Of a stretch of 64,000 bases of DNA, positions 61,959 through 64,000 are shown one piece after another. How positions within the stretch are numbered: position 1 is the stretch's first letter; every line of letters starts with the position of its first letter. The DNA is from JAPOUP01 sp965203605 (GTDB lineage: Bacteria > Pseudomonadota > Alphaproteobacteria > Rhodobacterales > Rhodobacteraceae). The notes beneath the pieces are model-generated. The model was given only the letters and a program-made list of their open reading frames with translations, ran no database searches and was not told the DNA's origin. A program made the translations under genes and the position numbers. The stretch is taken from contig OZ241902.1 of assembly GCA_965203605.1 (NCBI GenBank), forward strand, positions 3,286,001 to 3,350,000, written 5' to 3'.

Positions 61959-63111
61959 AATTTCGTATAATATCAAACCTCAGCACGCGGTGGGCGAAGC
62001 CGTCTTCACATCATATGATGGGTTGCGTGTGGAGGGAAATGGGGAATTGAAATTTCTGACTTTTGCCCATGAATTGCTGGAGATGCGATCTGATTCCATT
62101 CTTGATGCGCTTTCTCCTGCTACATCGAGAAGGAATGCCTTGTTTCTTCAAGTGATCGATGCGCATAATACGACACTTTGGATAGTCGGGTTGGTGAGGA
62201 AGATATCGGACTTACACAATCGACCTGGAATCATCGGCGCCTGCATCTGCGTTTCCAAAGTTGACCGGAAATTTGCGTTGCAAGATTGCAATTACATTGA
62301 CAAAGTGCTGCTTCCAAAAATCGAATCCACAATGTCCTGTCACAGTACAGGAAGCCCTCCTTCTGAAAGGTTGAACTTACTTACAGGAGTGCCGCAACAT
62401 GAGTTCTTAATCGATTACAAATTTAAACCTCGTACCGAACTCTTACATCGCGTCCTAGACGATCAAGTTAGCGGGAGTGATGTAATCAATGCGGGATTCG
62501 ATCTTATCGAGGTGTCTGAGTCTATTGGACGGGTTCTAGTATTGCCTGATGCAAATCGGGGTACAAGGCCAGCAGATCAAAATTTTATTGATATGGTCCG
62601 TAATGAGAAAGCCAAACTGGAGTGCATCACGGCTGCGAAGCAAACCTGGCAGCCTAACCATAGAACCGATCTTCAGATTGAGCAATTGCGGGACTTGCGA
62701 ACAGAATTGTCTGATCAATCAAATATTACTGATGATATCTTCAAGCGGCTTGATGATTTTGAAAGACGGCTAAGCGTGCTAGAGGAGCCAGTGATCACGT
62801 CCGAAGACTCGACTTTCACCGGCAAAGGCAATAAAGCCAAAACGTGGAATGTGGTAGAGATAGGGATCTGTGCCGTGCTGGCAATTACCGTCATAATCCT
62901 AATGTCGATGGCGTATCACCTTGCAACAACAGGAAAAGAGACTAATCGTAAGAATTTGCAATCTGACATAGAGACGCCTATCGAGAGTGACTTGTCACAA
63001 CCACAGGTAGCTCCCTCTCACTCGCCGCCTGAACAGCCCGAATCTGCAATAGATTGCGGTAATCCTCGTAACGTTCCAGAAGAGGCGTTTTGCAATGAGC
63101 TCGAGAAATAG
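61951..63111 (+). CDS. C-terminally membrane-anchored protein, third gene of the unassigned operon
   Basis: A 386-residue protein starting at the ATG 61951, which overlaps the P-loop gene's stop; a start at 61876 would lie inside that gene. The N-terminal 250 residues are soluble (VFTSYDGLRVEGNGELKFLT, RRNALFLQVIDAHNTTLWIV, IIGACICVSKVDRKFALQDC), followed by a short coiled coil (LRDLRTELSDQSNITDDIFK then RLDDFERRLSVLEE), one membrane helix (VVEIGICAVLAITVIILMSM, about residues 312-333), and a Pro/Ser-rich tail with two Cys, probably extracytoplasmic. The start resembles the early region of proteins that accompany GTPases in conflict systems, but that is only a resemblance. Operon mate of the P-loop NTPase. 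Confidence 0.65.
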   Translation: MGEISYNIKPQHAVGEAVFTSYDGLRVEGNGELKFLTFAHELLEMRSDSILDALSPATSRRNALFLQVIDAHNTTLWIVGLVRKISDLHNRPGIIGACICVSKVDRKFALQDCNYIDKVLLPKIESTMSCHSTGSPPSERLNLLTGVPQHEFLIDYKFKPRTELLHRVLDDQVSGSDVINAGFDLIEVSESIGRVLVLPDANRGTRPADQNFIDMVRNEKAKLECITAAKQTWQPNHRTDLQIEQLRDLRTELSDQSNITDDIFKRLDDFERRLSVLEEPVITSEDSTFTGKGNKAKTWNVVEIGICAVLAITVIILMSMAYHLATTGKETNRKNLQSDIETPIESDLSQPQVAPSHSPPEQPESAIDCGNPRNVPEEAFCNELEK

Positions 63112-63318
63112 CAGGCCAATCAATCGCGTGAGCCGTCTGGAATTATGCCATCGCTCCAAGTGCGTTTTCCGACCGACAGAAGGGACGCCTGGGCGATCTG
63201 CAATTGTGTCACCACAGTGCCGGGCATCCGATTTCTGCCGACCGGGGCAGACCGTCGGTTTCCGGACGAGATTACGGGGAGATACTGCGAAAAGTGACCG
63301 ACAGCCTTGCCACCCCTT

Positions 63319-63402
63319 AGCAATTCCCACCAGGAATTCTCTTCTTTCATTATCAGTCTGTTGCGCGGGCGTCGCGAATTCTGTTTCGTGGATTTTTCAC
63401 GC
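63319..63402 (+). repeat. Left-end fragment of an IS 'A'-type element
   Basis: This piece repeats the left end of IS 'A' (37989-38070) with few changes: AGCAATTCCCACCAGGAATT, then CTTTCATTATCAGTCTGTTG and GCGGGCGTCGCGAATT. It stops at a CTAG (63402-63405), the target of the following IS630-type element, so the rest was displaced or deleted by that insertion. It carries no coding sequence. Confidence 0.85.
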
Positions 63403-63404
63403 TA

Positions 63405-64000
63405 GTGGTTGATCAAAGACAGATGCCTGCATTTTTCCGTCAAGTCTGCCACTGCCCTGCCGTCGCCTTCGGGCGGCTCCACAGCAACCATAATCTAGGC
63501 AGGCAAAGCAATGGGCAGGAAACCGACAGGACAGGAAAGCAGGCTCCCGGACGGCGACCGCAGGCGCCTGGAGGGGATCGCGAAGGACCCGCGGAGCATC
63601 CAGAAGCACGTCTGGCGCGTCCGGATCATACCCGGACCGGTTCGGGCCGCAGCACCGCCGAGACCATCCGGCGGACCGGGATGTCGCGGCCGACCGTGGA
63701 GCGCTGGTGGGACCGCTTCCTGGAGTGCGGCGTCGACGGGCTGCCGCCGGACGCGACCCGCCCGCCGGGGCTGGAGCCGACCCCGGAGGAAAAGGTGAGG
63801 GCCGTGACCGGCCTGGCGGTCCCGCCGCCGCCGCACGCCAGCCACCGGCCGCTCGGGGCGCTGGCCGAAAGGCTGGAGCTGACCGCCCCGGACGTCCACA
63901 GCATCCTGAGGCGCAACGGGCCCGTGCCGCACCAGGTGAAAACCTCCAGGGTCCCGCGCGATCCGAGGTCCGGGATGAGGGTCCGCGACGTCGTGGGCCT
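63405..64000 (+). mobile_element. IS630-type element, left part (runs off the right edge)
   Basis: The element starts with GTGGTTGATCAAAGACAGAT just after a TA inside CTAG, the usual IS630-type target. Only the left end and the first 490 bp of its transposase gene lie in the window. The right end is not visible, so its length cannot be given. Confidence 0.65.
63511..64000 (+). pseudogene. IS630-family transposase, N-terminal part, frameshifted
   Basis: From the ATG at 63511: SRLPDGDRRRLEGIAKDPRS then IQKHVWRVRII. A one-base change near 63630 moves the sense to another frame: GSGRSTAEIIRR-like text (TGSGRSTAETIRRTGMSRPT), VERWWDRFLECGVDGLPPDA, LGALAERLELTAPDVHSILR and RVRDVVGL at the window edge. 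This is the two-HTH N-terminal region of IS630 transposases. The catalytic part is beyond the window. Confidence 0.7.

Noticed and set aside
1..64000. tRNA or rRNA genes
   Set aside because: I looked for the TTCGA-type T-loop and acceptor-stem patterns in the larger gaps and saw none. A covariance-model scan would be needed for certainty.

Overview
The window reads as a piece of an alphaproteobacterial chromosome: high G+C, tightly packed operons with 4-11 nt gene overlaps, glmU directly ahead of glmS, an amino-sugar cluster with the gene content common in Rhodobacterales and rhizobia, and a leucine-degradation operon. Taxon is inferred from gene content only. The genome is unusually rich in decayed mobile DNA: at least seven insertion sequences, several nested, nearly all with frameshifted transposases, plus half-deleted toxin-antitoxin and defence genes. 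That pattern is what is often seen in symbionts or lineages under relaxed selection.

Layout. 1-2.3 kb: edge of a large unidentified protein, an AlkD-type DNA glycosylase and a PNPOx-fold protein. 2.3-5.5 kb: glmU-glmS (UDP-GlcNAc synthesis). 5.8-9.7 kb: an AlbA_2/HATPase protein, a chimeric remnant that looks like helicase plus methylase pieces of a defence locus, and two unknown genes. 10.7-15.3 kb: an ISNCY-type element, a broken ParDE-type pair, an ISKra4 remnant and a frameshifted AAA ATPase followed by a dead copy of its own 5' end. 15.9-28.7 kb: HAD phosphatase, then a divergent amino-sugar regulon: regulator, agaS-type isomerase, ROK kinase, kbaZ-type protein and (3'-damaged) nagA on the minus strand; a binding-protein-dependent sugar ABC importer with an embedded DUF5107-type protein on the plus strand. 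28.8-38.0 kb: a DegT-type aminotransferase and the leucine/isovalerate operon (isovaleryl-CoA dehydrogenase, both methylcrotonyl-CoA carboxylase subunits, a GST, HMG-CoA lyase, methylglutaconyl-CoA hydratase). 38.0-39.6 kb: an IS with a 9-bp target duplication. 39.7-41.5 kb: a purine/uracil-type permease with a soluble C-terminal domain. 41.8-43.8 kb: an intact RloA/RloB-like (AbiL-like) defence pair, followed by a dead higBA pair and a decayed 213-bp copy of part of the ATPase gene. 44.8-49.9 kb: three insertion sequences nested inside each other, each boundary supported by a target duplication. 50.3-51.1 kb: an intact toxin-antitoxin pair. 51.4-55.5 kb: anmK, a serine hydrolase and two oligopeptide-type ABC ATPases, a cell-wall recycling operon whose upstream genes are cut off by ISs (55.6-58.8 kb). 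59.0-59.4 kb: parDE with an internally deleted parD. 59.8-63.1 kb: an unassigned three-gene operon (membrane protein, P-loop NTPase, membrane-anchored protein). 63.3-64.0 kb: an IS left-end fragment cut by an IS630-type element running off the window.

The best candidates for something undescribed are the three-gene membrane/P-loop operon at 59.8-63.1 kb and, as a curiosity of genome decay, the internally deleted ParD still coupled to ParE.
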